Shown here: piece by piece, positions 1 to 11,147 of the stretch
Position numbering within the stretch: position 1 is the first letter of the stretch
Layout: each line of letters starts with the position of its first letter
Source of the DNA: Patagioenas fasciata
Lineage: Eukaryota > Chordata > Aves > Columbiformes > Columbidae
Direction of reading: 5' to 3'
DNA: 64,000 nucleotides
Assembly: GCF_037038585.1 (NCBI RefSeq)
Contig: NW_027288510.1
Coordinates: 3,415,001-3,479,000 of the forward strand
The notes under the pieces: generated by a model
The model's database searches: none
Seen by the model: the letters and a program-made list of their open reading frames with translations, nothing else
Told to the model about the DNA's origin: nothing
Translations under genes and position numbers: made by a program

Positions 1-3000
1 GGGCCCTGTCAGGCTCCGTTGGGCCCTGTCGGATTCCCTCGGGCCCTCTCGGGTTCCGTCGGGCCCTGTCGGGTTTCCTCGGGCCCTGTCGGACTCTATT
101 GAGCCCTGTCAGGCTCCGTCGGGCTCTTTCTGGTTTGCTCGGGCCCTGTCGGGCCTTGTCGGGCCCTGTCGGGTTTGCTCGGGCTCTGTCGGCCTCCAGC
201 GTGCCCTGTCGGGTTTGCCCGGGCCCTGTCAGCCTCCATCAGGCCCTGTCGAGTTTGCTCGGGTCCTATCGGGCTCCGTGGGGCCCTGTCGGGTTTCCTC
301 GGGCCCTGTCGGGCTCCATCGAGCCCTGTCAGGCTCCGTCGGGCCCTTTCGGGTTTGCTCGGGCCCTGTCGGGCTCTGTCGGGCCCTGTCGGATTTGCTC
401 AGGCCCTGTCGGGTTTGCTCGAGCCCTGTCGGGCTCCATCGGGTCCTGTCGGGTTTGCTCGGGCCCTATCGGGCTCCGTCGGGCCCTGTTGGGTTTCCTC
501 GGGCCCTGTCAGGCTCCGTTGGGCCCTGTCGGCTTGCTCGGGCCCTGTCGGGTTTTCTGAAGCCCTGTCAGGCTTCGTCGGACCCTGTCAAGTGTGCTCG
601 GGCCCTGTCGGGCTCCGTCGAGCCCTGTCAGGTTTTCTCGGGCCTTGTCAGGCTCCTTCGGGCCCTGTCGGGTTTGCTCGGGCCCTGTCGGGTTTGCTCA
701 GGCCCTGTCGGATTCCGTCGGGCCCTGTTGGGTTTCCTCGGGCCCTGTCGGACTCCACTGAGCCCTGTCAGGCTCCGTCGGGCTCTTTCGGGTTTGCTCG
801 GGCCCTGGCGGGCTCCGTCGGGCCCTGTCAGGCTTTGTCAGGACGTGTCAGGTTTGCTCGGGCCCTGTCGGGCCTTGTCGGGCCCTGTCGGGTTTGCTCG
901 GGCTCTGTCGGGCTCCAGCGTGCCCTGTCGGGTTTGCCCGGGCCCTGTCAGGCTCCGTCAGGCCCTGTCGGGTTTGCTCGGGCCCTATCGGGTTCAATCA
1001 GGCCCTGTCGGGTTTCCTCGGGCCCTGTCTGGCTCCATCGAGCCCTGTCAGGCTCCGTCGGGCCCTTTCGGGTTTGCTCGGGCCCTGTCGGGCTCCGTCG
1101 AACCCTGTCGGGTTTGCTCGGGCTCTGTCAGGCTCCGTCGCGCCCTGTCGGGTTTCCTCGGGCCCTGTCGGGCTCCATCGAGCCCTGTCAGGTTTGCTCG
1201 GGCCCTGTCGGGCTCCATCGGACCCTATCTGGCTTTGGCGGGTCCTGTCGGGTTTGCTCAGGCCCTGTCGGGCCTTGTCAGCCCCTGTCGGGTTTGCTCG
1301 CACCCTGTTGGGCTCCGTCGGGCCCTGTCAGGTTTTCTCGGGCCCTGTCAGGTTTGCTCGGGCCCTGTCAGGCTTTGTCAGGCCGTATCGGGTTTGCTCG
1401 AGCCCTGTCGGGCTCCGTCAGGCCCTGTCAGGTTTGCTCGGGCCCTGTCGGGCCTTGTCAGGCCCTGTCGGGTTTGCTCGGGACCTGTCGGGTTTGCCCG
1501 CGTCCTGTCGGGCTCCGTCGGGCCCTGTCAGATTCGCTCGGGCCCTGTCGGGTTTACTCGGGCCCTGTCAGGCTCCGTCAGGCCCTGTCGGGTTTGCTCG
1601 TGCCCTGTCGGGCTCCGTCGGGCCCTGTCAGGTTTGCTCAGGCCCTGTCGGGATCCGTTGGGCCTTGTCGGGTTTGCTCGGGCCCTGTCGGGCTCCTTCG
1701 TGCCCTGTCGGGTTTGCTCGGGCCCTGTCAGGCTCCGTCGGGCTCTTTCGGGTTTGCTCAGGCCCTGTCGGGCTCCGTCGGGCCCTGTCAGGCTTTGTAA
1801 GGTCCTGTCAGGTTTGCTCGGGCCCTGTCAGGCCTTGTCGGGCCCTGTCGGGTTTGCTCGGGCTCTGTCGGGCTCCAGCGTGTCCTGTCGGGTTTGCCTG
1901 GGCCCTGTCAGGCTCCATCAGGCCCTGTCGGGTTTGCTAGGGCCCTATCGGGCTCCGTGGGGCCCTGTCGGGTTTCCTCGGGCCCTGTCGGGCTCCATCG
2001 AGCCCTGTCAGGCTCCGTCAGGCCCTTTCGGGTTTGCTCGGGCCCTGTCGGGCTCCGTCGGGCCCTGTCGGATTTGCTCAGGCCCTGTCGGGTTTGCTGG
2101 AGCCCTGTCGGGCTCCATCGGGTCCTGTCGGGTTTGCTCAAGCCCTATCGGGCTCCGTCGGGCCCTGTCGGGTTTCCTCGGGCCCTGTCGGGCTCCATGA
2201 AGCCCTGTCAGGCTTCGTCGGGCCTTTTCGGGTTTGCTCGGGCCCTGTTGGGCTCCGTCAGGCCCTGTCGGGTTTGCTCGGGCCCTATCGGGCTCCGTCG
2301 AACCCTGTCGGGTTTCCTCGGGCCCTGTCGGGCTCCATCGAGCCCTGTCAGGCTCCGTCGGGCCCTTTCGGGTTTGCTCGGGCCCTGTCGGGCTCCGTCG
2401 GGCCCTGTCGGGTTTGCTCGGGCCCTGTCAGGTTTGCTCAGGCCCTGTCAGGCTTTGTCAAGCCCTGTCGGGTTTGCTAGGGCCCTGTCGGGCTCCGTCG
2501 GGCCCTGTCTGGTTTCCTCAGGCCCTGTCGGGCTCCGTCGGGCCCTGTCGGGTTTGCTCAGGCCCTGTCGGGTTTGCTAGGGCCCTGTCGGGCTCCGTCG
2601 GGCCCTGTCGGGTTTCCTCAGGCCCTGTCGGGCTCCGTCGAGCCCTGTCGGGTTTGCTCGGGCCCTGTCAGGCTCCGTCGCGCCCTTTCGGGTTTCCTCG
2701 GGCCTTGTCGGGCTCCATCGAGCCCTGTCGGGTTTGCTCAGGCCCTGTCGGGCACCATCGGACCCCGTCAGGCTTTGTCGGGTCCTGTCGGGTTTGCTCA
2801 GGCCCTGTCGGGCCTTGTCAGGCCCTGTCGGGTTTGGTCGGGCCCTGTCGGGTTTGCCCGTGTCCTGTGGGGCTCCGTCGGGCCCTGTCAGATTCGCTCG
2901 GGCCCTGTCGGGTTTGCTCGGGCCCTGTCAGGCTCCGTCAGGCCCTGTCGGGTTTGCTCGGGCCCTGTCAGGCTCCGTCGGGCCCTGTCAGGTTTGCTCA

Positions 3001-6000
3001 GGCCCTGTCGGGATCCGTTGGGCCCTGTCGGGTTTGCTCGGGCCCTGTCGGGCTCCTTCGTGCCCTGTCAGGTTTGCTCGGGCCCTGTCGGGTTTGCTCG
3101 GGCCCTGTCAGGCTCCGTCGAGCCCTGTCAGGTTTGCTCGGGCCCTGTCGGGTTTGCTCAGGCCCTGTCAGGCTCCGTCGAGCCCTGTCGGGTTTGCTCG
3201 GGCCCTGTCAGGCTCCGTCAGGCCCTGTCTGGTTTGCTCGTACCCTGTCGGGCTCCGTCGGGCCCTGTCAGGTTTGCTTGGGCACTGTCGGGCTCCGTCG
3301 GGCCCTGTCAGGCTTTGTCGAACCCTGTCGGGTTTGCTCAGGCCCTGTCGGGTTTGCTCGGGCCCTGTCGGGCTCCGTCAGGCCCTGTCTGGTTTCCTCG
3401 GGCCCTGTCGGGCTCCGTCGGGCCCTGTCGGGTTTGCTCGGGCCCTGTCGGGTTGCTGAAGCCCTGTCAGGCTTCGCTGAAGCCCTGTCAGGCTTCGTCC
3501 GACCCTGTCGGGTTTGCTCGGGCCCTGTCAGGCTCCGTCGAACCCTGTCGGGTTTGCTCGGGCCCTGTCAGGCTCCGTCAGGCCCTATCGGGTTTCCTCG
3601 GGCCCTGTCGGGCTCCATCGAGCCCTGTCAGGTTTGCTCGGCCCTGTCGGGCTTTGTCAGGCCCTGTCGGGTTTGCTCGGTCCCTGTCGGGTTTGCCCGC
3701 GTCCTGTTGGGCTCCGTCGGGCCCTGTCAGATTCGCTCGGGCTTTGTCGGGTTTGCTCGGGCCCTGTCAGGCTCCGTCAGGCCCTGTCGGGTTTGCTCGG
3801 GCCCTGTCAGGCTCCGTCGGGCCCTGTCAGGTTTGCTCAGGCCCTGTCGGGATCCGTTGGGCCCTGTCGGGTTTGCTCGGGCCCTGTCGGGCTCCTTCGT
3901 GCCCTGTCAGGTTTGCTCGGGCCCTGTCGGGTTTGCTCGGGCCCTGTCAGGCTCCGTCGAGCCCTGTCAGGTTTGCTCGGGCCCTGTCGGGTTTGCTCAG
4001 GCCCTGTCAGGCTCCGTCGAGCCCTGTCGGGTTTGCTCGGGCCCTGTCAGGCTCCGTCAGGCCCTGTCTGGTTTGCTCGTACCCTGTCGGGCTCCGTCGG
4101 GCCCTGTCAGGTTTGCTTGGGCACTGTCGGGCTCCGTCGGGCCCTGTCAGGCTTTGTCGAACCCTGTCGGGTTTGCTCAGGCCCTGTCGGGTTTGCTCGG
4201 GCCCTGTCGGGCTCTGTCGGGCCCTGTCTGGTTTCATCGGGCCCTGTCGGGCTCCGTCGGGCCCTGTCGGGTTTGCTCGGGCCCTGTCGGGTTGCTGAAG
4301 CCCTGTCAGGCTTCGTCCGACCCTGTCGGGTTTGCTCGGGCCCTGTCGGGCTCCGTCGAACCCTGTCGGGTTTGCTCGGGCCCTGTCGGGCTCCGTCAGG
4401 CCCTATCGGGTTTCCTCGGGCCCTGTCGGGCTCCATCGAGCCCTGTCAGGTTTGCTCGGCCCTGTCGGGCCTTGTCAGGCCCTGTCGGTTTTGCTCGGGA
4501 CCTGTCGGGTTTGCCCGCGTCCTGTCGGGCTCCGTCGGGCCCTGTCAGATTCGCTCGGGCCCTGTCGGGTTTGCTCGGGCCCTGTCAGGCTCCGTCTGGC
4601 CCTGTCGGGTTTGCTCGTGCCCTGTCGGGCTCCGTCGGGCCCTGTCAGGTTTGCTCAGGCCCTGTCGGGATCCGTTGGGCCTTGTCGGGTTTGCTCGGGC
4701 CCTGTCGGGCTCCTTCGTGCCCTGTCAGGTTTGCTCGGGCCCTGTCGGGTTTGCTCGGGCCCTGTCAGGCTCCGTCGAGCCCTGTCGGGTTTGCTCGGGC
4801 CCTGTCAGGCTCCGTCGAGCCCTGTCGGGTTTGCTCGGGCCCTGTCAGGCTCTGTCGGGCCCTGTCGGGTTTCCTCGGGCCCTGTCGGGCTCCATCGAGC
4901 TTTGTCAGGCTTTGTCGAACCCTGTCGGGTTTGCTCGGGCCCTGTCGGGTTTGCTCGGGTCCTGTCGGGCCCTGTCGGGCCCTGTCAGGCCCTGTCGGGT
5001 TTGCTCGGGCCCTGTCAGGCTCCGTCGGGCCCTGTCGGATTCCCTCGGGCCCTCTCGGGTTCCGTCGGGCCCTGTCGGGTTTCCTCGGGCCCTGTCGGAC
5101 TCTATTGAGCCCTGTCAGGCTCCGTCGGGCTCTTTCTGGTTTGCTCAGGCCCTGTCGGGCTCCGTCGGGCCCTGTCAGGCTTTGTCAGGTCCTGTCAGGT
5201 TTGCTCGGGCCCTGTCGGGCCTTGTCGGGCCCTGTCGGGTTTGCTCGGGCTCTGTCGGCCTCCAGCGTGCCCTGTCGGGTTTGCCCGGGCCCTGTCAGGC
5301 TCCATCAGGCCCTGTCGAGTTTGCTCGGGTCCTATCGGGCTCCGTGGGGCCCTGTCGGGTTTCCTCGGGCCCTGTCGGGCTCCATCGAGCCCTGTCAGGC
5401 TCCGTCGGGCCCTTTCGGGTTTGCTCGGGCCCTGTCGGGCTCTGTCGGGCCCTGTGGGATTTGCTCAGGCCCTGTCGGGTTTGCTCGAGCCCTGTCGGGC
5501 TCCATCGGGTCCTGTCGGGTTTGCTCGGGCCCTATCGGGCTCCGTCGGGCCCTGTCGGGTTTCCTCGGGCCCTGTCAGGCTCCGTTGGGCCCTGTCGGCT
5601 TGCTCGGGCCCTGTCGGGTTTTCTGAAGCCCTGTCAGGCTTCGTCGGACCCTGTCAAGTGTGCTCGGGCCCTGTCGGGCTCCGTCGAGCCCTGTCAGGTT
5701 TTCTCGGGCCTTGTCAGGCTCCTTCGGGCCCTGTCGGGTTTGCTCGGGCCCTGTCGGGTTTGCTCAGGCCCTGTCGGATTCTGTCGGGCCCTGTTGGGTT
5801 TCCTCGGGCCCTGTCGGACTCCACTGAGCCCTGTCAGGCTCCGTCGGGCTCTTTCGGGTTTGCTCGGGCCCTGGCGGGCTCCGTCGGGCCCTGTCAGGCT
5901 TTGTCAGGACGTGTCAGGTTTGCTCGGGCCCTGTCGGGCCTTGTCGGGCCCTGTCGGGTTTGCTCGGGCTCTGTCGGGCTCCAGCGTGCCCTGTCGGGTT

Positions 6001-9000
6001 TGCCCGGGCCCTGTCAGGCTCCGTCAGGCCCTGTCGGGTTTGCTCGGGCCCTATCGGGTTCAATCAGGCCCTGTCGGGTTTCCTCGGGCCCTGTCTGGCT
6101 CCATCGAGCCCTGTCAGGCTCCGTCGGGCCCTTTCGGGTTTGCTCGGGCCCTGTCGGGCTCTGTCGGGCCCTGTCGGGTTTGCTCGGGCCCTGTCGGGCT
6201 CCGTCGGGCCCTGTCTGGTTTCCTCGGGCTCTGTTGGGCTCCGTCGGGCCCTGTCGCGTTTGCTCGGGCCATGTCGGGTTTGCTGAAGCCCTGTCAGGCT
6301 TCGTCGGACCCTGTCGGGTTTGCTGAAGCCCTGTCAGGCTTCGTCGGACCCTGTCGGGTTTGCTCGAGCCCTGTCGGGCTCCATCGGGCCCTGTCGGGTT
6401 TGCTCGGGCCCTATCGGGCTCCGTCGGGCCCTGTCGGGTTTCCTCGGGCCCTGTCGGGCTCCATCGAGCCCTGTCAGGCTTCGTCGGGCCCTTTCGGGTT
6501 TGCTCGGGCCCTGTCGGGCTCCGTCAGGCCCTGTCGGGTTTGCTCGGGCCCTATCAGGCTCCGTCGAGCCCTGTCGGGTTTGCTCGGGCTCTGTCAGGCT
6601 CCGTCGGCCCCTGTCGGGTTTCCTTGGGCCCTGTCGGGCTCCATCAAGCCCTGTCAGGCTTTGTCGAACCCTGTCGGGTTTGCTCGGGCCCTGTCGGGCT
6701 CTGTCGGGCCCTGTCTTTTTTCCTCGGGCCCTGTCGGGCTCCGTCTAGCCCTGTCGGGTTTGCTCGGGCCCTGTCGGGTTTGCTGAAGCCCTGTCAGGCT
6801 TCGTCAGACCCTGTCGGGTTTGCTCGGGCCCTGTCGGGCTCCGTCGAACCCTGTCGGGTTTGCTCGGGCCCTGTCAGGCTCCGTCGCGCCCTTTCGGGTT
6901 TCCTCGGGCCCTGTCGGGCTCCATCGAGCCCTGTCAGGTTTGCTCGGGCCCTGTCGGGTTTGCTCGGGCCCTGTCGGGCTCCATCGGACCCTATCAGGCT
7001 TTGGTGGTTCCTGTCGGGTTTGCTCAGGCCCTGTCGGGCCTTGTCAGCCCCTGTCGGGTTTGCTCGCGCCCTGTCGGGCTCCGTCGGGCCCTGTCAGGTT
7101 CTCTCGGGCCCTGTCAGGTTTGCTCGGGCCCTGTCGGGATCCATTGGGCCTTGTCGGGTTTGCTCGGGCCCTGTCGGGCTCCTTCGTGCCCTATCAGGTT
7201 TGCTCGGGCCCTGTCGGGTTTGCTCGGGCCCTGTCAGGCCTTGTCAGGCCCTGTCGGGTTTGCTCGGGACCTGTCGGGTTTGCCCGCGTCCTGTCGGGCT
7301 CCGTCGGGCCCTGTCAGATTTGCTCGGGCCCTGTCGGGTTTGCTCAGGCCCTGTCAGGCTCCGTCAGGCCCTGTCGGGTTTGCTCGTGCCCTGTCGGGCT
7401 CCGTCGGGCCCTGTCAGGTTTGCTCAGGCCCTGTCGGGATCCGTTGGGCCTTGTCGGGTTTCCTCGGGCCCTGTCAGGCTCCGTTGGGCCCTGTCGGCTT
7501 GCTCGGGCCCTGTCGGGTTTTCTGAAGCCCTGTCAGGCTTCGTCGGACCCTGTCAAGTGTGCTCGGGCCCTGTCGGGCTCCGTCGAGCCCTGTCAGGTTT
7601 TCTCGGGCCTTGTCAGGCTCCTTCGGGCCCTGTCGGGTTTGCTCGGGCCCTGTCGGGTTTGCTAGGGCCCTGTCGGGCTCCGTCGGGCCCTGTCTGGTTT
7701 CCTCAGGCCCTGTCGGGCTCCGTCGGGCCCTGTCGGGTTTGCTCAGGCCCTGTCGGGTTTGCTAGGGCCCTGTCGGGCTCCGTCGGGCCCTGTCTGGTTT
7801 CCTCAGGCCCTGTCGGGCTCCGTCGAGCCCTGTCGGGTTTGCTCGGGCCCTGTCAGGCTCCGTCGCGCCCTGTCGGGTTTCCTCGGGCCCTGTCGGGCTC
7901 CATCGAGCCCTGTCGGGTTTGCTCAGGCCCTGTCGGGCACCATCGGACCCCATCAGGCTTTGTCGGGTCCTGTCGGGTTTGCTCAGGCCCTGTCGGGCCT
8001 TGTCAGGCCCTGTCGGGTTTGGTCGGGCCCTGTCGGGTTTGCCCGCGTCCTGTGGGGCTCCGTCGGGCCCTGTCAGATTCGCTCGGGCCCTGTCGGGTTT
8101 GCTCGGGCCCTGTCAGGCTCCGTCAGGCCCTGTCGGGTTTGCTCGGGCCCTGTCGGGCTCCGTCGGGCCCTGTCAGGCTTTGTCGAACCCTGTCGGGTTT
8201 GCTCAGGCCCTGTCGGGTTTGCTCGGGCCCTGTCGGGCTCCGTCAGGCCCTGTCTGATTTCCTCGGGCCCTGTCGGGCTCCGTCGGGCCCTGTCGGGTTT
8301 GCTCGGGCCCTGTCGGGTTGCTGAAGCCCTGTCAGGCTTCGCTGAAGCCCTGTCAGGCTTCGTCCGACCCTGTCGGGTTTACTCGGGCCCTGTCGCCTCC
8401 GTCGAACCCTGTCGGGTTTGCTCGGGCCCTGTCAGGCTCCGTCAGGCCCTATCGGGTTTCCTCGGGCCCTGTCGGGCTCCATCGAGCCCTGTCAGGTTTG
8501 CTCGGCCCTGTCGGGCCTTGTCAGGCCCTGTCGGGTTTGCTCGGGACCTGTCGGGTTTGCCCGCGTCCTGTGGGGCTCCGTCGGGCCCTGTCAGATTCGC
8601 TCGGGATTTGTCGGGTTTGCTCGGGCCCTGTCAGGCTCCGTCAGGCCCTGTCGGGTTTGCTCGGGCCCTGTCAGGCTCCGTCGGGCCCTGTCAGGTTTGC
8701 TCAGGCCCTGTCGGGATCTGTTGGGCCCTGTCGGGTTTGCTCGGGCCCTGTCGGGCTCCTTCGTGCCCTGTCAGGTTTGCTCGGGCCCTGTCGGGTTTGC
8801 TCGGGCCCTGTCAGGCTCCGTCGAGCCCTGTCAGGTTTGCTCGGGCCCTGTCGGGTTTGCTCAGGCCCTGTCAGGCTCCGTCGAGCCCTGTCGGGTTTGC
8901 TCGGGCCCTGTCAGGCTCCGTCAGGCCCTGTCTGGTTTGCTCGTACCCTGTCGGGCTCCGTCGGGCCCTGTCAGGTTTGCTTGGGCACTGTCGGGCTCCG

Positions 9001-9590
9001 TCGGGCCCTGTCAGGCTTTGTCGAACCCTGTCGGGTTTGCTCAGGCCCTGTCGGGTTTGCTCGGGCCCTGTCGGGCTCTGTCGGGCCCTGTCTGGTTTCA
9101 TCGGGCCCTGTCGAGCTCCGTCGGGCCCTGTCGGGTTTGCTCGGGCCCTGTCGGGTTGCTGAAGCCCTGTCAGGCTTCGCTGAAGCCCTGTCAGGCTTCG
9201 TCCGACCCTGTCGGGTTTGCTCGGGCCCTGTCGGGCTCCGTCGAACCCTGTCGGGTTTGCTCGGGCCCTGTCGGGCTCCGTCAGGCCCTATCGGGTTTCC
9301 TCGGGCCCTGTCGGGCTCCATCGAGCCCTGTCAGGTTTGCTCGGCCCTGTCGGGCCTTGTCAGGCCCTGTCGGTTTTGCTCGGGAACTGTCGGGTTTGCC
9401 CGCGTCCTGTCGGGCTCCGTCGGGCCCTGTCAGATTCGCTCGGGCCCTGTCGGGTTTGCTCGGACCCTGTCAGGCTCCGTCAGGCCCTGTCGGGTTTGCT
9501 CGTGCCCTGTCGGGCTCCGTCGGGCCCTGTCAGGTTTGCTCAGGCCCTGTCGGGATCCGTTGGGCCTTGTCGGGTTTGCTCGGGCCCTGT
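1..9590. repeat. About 5-kb higher-order duplication inside the 20-bp array
   Basis: Variant units recur in the same order in two blocks, about 1-4,700 and about 5,006-9,590. The marker GGATTCCCTC lies at 31 and 5,037. A GGCCTCCAGCG variant near 190 recurs about 5,066 bp later. The phase-breaking GGTTGCTGAA unit lies at 3,451 and 4,290 in the first block and at 8,316 and 9,154 in the second. The offset drifts between about 4,865 and 5,185 bp because whole 20-bp units were gained or lost. Boundaries are estimated by eye. Confidence 0.8.
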
Positions 9591-11147
9591 CGGGATCCGT
9601 TGGGCCTTGTCAGGTTTGCTCAGGCCCTGTCGGGATCCGTTGGGCCTTGTCGGGTTTGCTCGGGCCCTGTCGGGCTCCGTCGGGCCCTGTCTGGTTTCCT
9701 CGGGCTCTGTCGGGCTCCGTCGGGCCCTGTCGCGTTTGCTCGGGCCATGTCGGGTTTGCTGAAGCCCTGTCAGGCTTCGTCGGACCCTGTCGGGTTTGCT
9801 CGAGCCCTGTCGGGCTCCATCGGGCCCTGTTGGGTTTGCTCGGGCCCTATCGGGCTCCGTCGGGCCCTGTCGGGTTTCCTCGGGCCCTGTCGGGCTCCAT
9901 CGAGCCCTGTCAGGCTCCGTCGGGCCCTGTCAGGTTTGCTCAGGCCCTGTCGGGATCTGTTGGGCCCTGTCGGGTTTGCTCGGGCCCTGTCGGGCTCCTT
10001 CGTGCCCTGTCAGGTTTGCTCGGGCCCTGTCGGGTTTGCTCGGGCCCTGTCAGGCTCCGTCGAGCCCTGTCAGGTTTGCTCGGGCCCTGTCGGGTTTGCT
10101 CAGGCCCTGTCAGGCTCCGTCGAGCCCTGTCGGGTTTGCTCGGGCCCTGTCAGGCTCCGTCAGGCCCTGTCTGGTTTGCTCGTACCCTGTCGGGCTCCGT
10201 CGGGCCCTGTCAGGTTTGCTTGGGCACTGTCGGGCTCCGTCGGGCCCTGTCAGGCTTTGTCGAACCCTGTCGGGTTTGCTCAGGCCCTGTCGGGTTTGCT
10301 CGGGCCCTGTCGGGCTCTGTCGGGCCCTGTCTGGTTTCATCGGGCCCTGTCGAGCTCCGTCGGGCCCTGTCGGGTTTGCTCGGGCCCTGTCGGGTTGCTG
10401 AAGCCCTGTCAGGCTTCGCTGAAGCCCTGTCAGGCTTCGTCCGACCCTGTCGGGTTTGCTCGGGCCCTGTCGGGCTCCGTCGAACCCTGTCGGGTTTGCT
10501 CGGGCCCTGTCGGGCTCCGTCAGGCCCTATCGGGTTTCCTCGGGCCCTGTCGGGCTCCATTGAGCCCTGTCAGGTTTGCTCGGCCCTGTCGGGCCTTGTC
10601 AGGCCCTGTCGGTTTTGCTCGGGAACTGTCGGGTTTGCCCGCGTCCTGTCGGGCTCCGTCGGGCCCTGTCAGATTCGCTCGGGCCCTGTCGGGTTTGCTC
10701 GGGCCCTGTCAGGCTCCGTCAGGCCCTGTCGGGTTTGCTCGTGCCCTGTCGGGCTCCGTCGGGCCCTGTCAGGTTTGCTCAGGCCCTGTCGGGATCCGTT
10801 GGGCCTTGTCGGGTTTGCTCGGGCCCTGTCGGGATCCGTTGGGCCTTGTCAGGTTTGCTCAGGCCCTGTCGGGATCCGTTGGGCCTTGTCGGGTTTGCTC
10901 GGGCCCTGTCGGGCTCCGTCGGGCCCTGTCTGGTTTCCTCGGGCTCTGTCGGGCTCCGTCGGGCCCTGTCGCGTTTGCTCGGGCCATGTCGGGTTTGCTG
11001 AAGCCCTGTCAGGCTTCGTCGGACCCTGTCGGGTTTGCTCGAGCCCTGTCGGGCTCCATCGGGCCCTGTTGGGTTTGCTCGGGCCCTATCGGGCTCCGTC
11101 GGGCCCTGTCGGGTTTCCTCGGGCCCTGTCGGGCTCCATCGAGCCCT
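8670..11147. repeat. 1,239-bp tandem duplication in the 20-bp array
   Basis: About 8,670-9,908 is repeated at about 9,909-11,147 with a constant offset of 1,239 bp, which is 62 units minus one base. Both copies contain the same 19-bp slipped unit (9,154 and 10,393) and the same rare variants. The very high similarity makes this the youngest rearrangement visible in the array. Confidence 0.85.
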
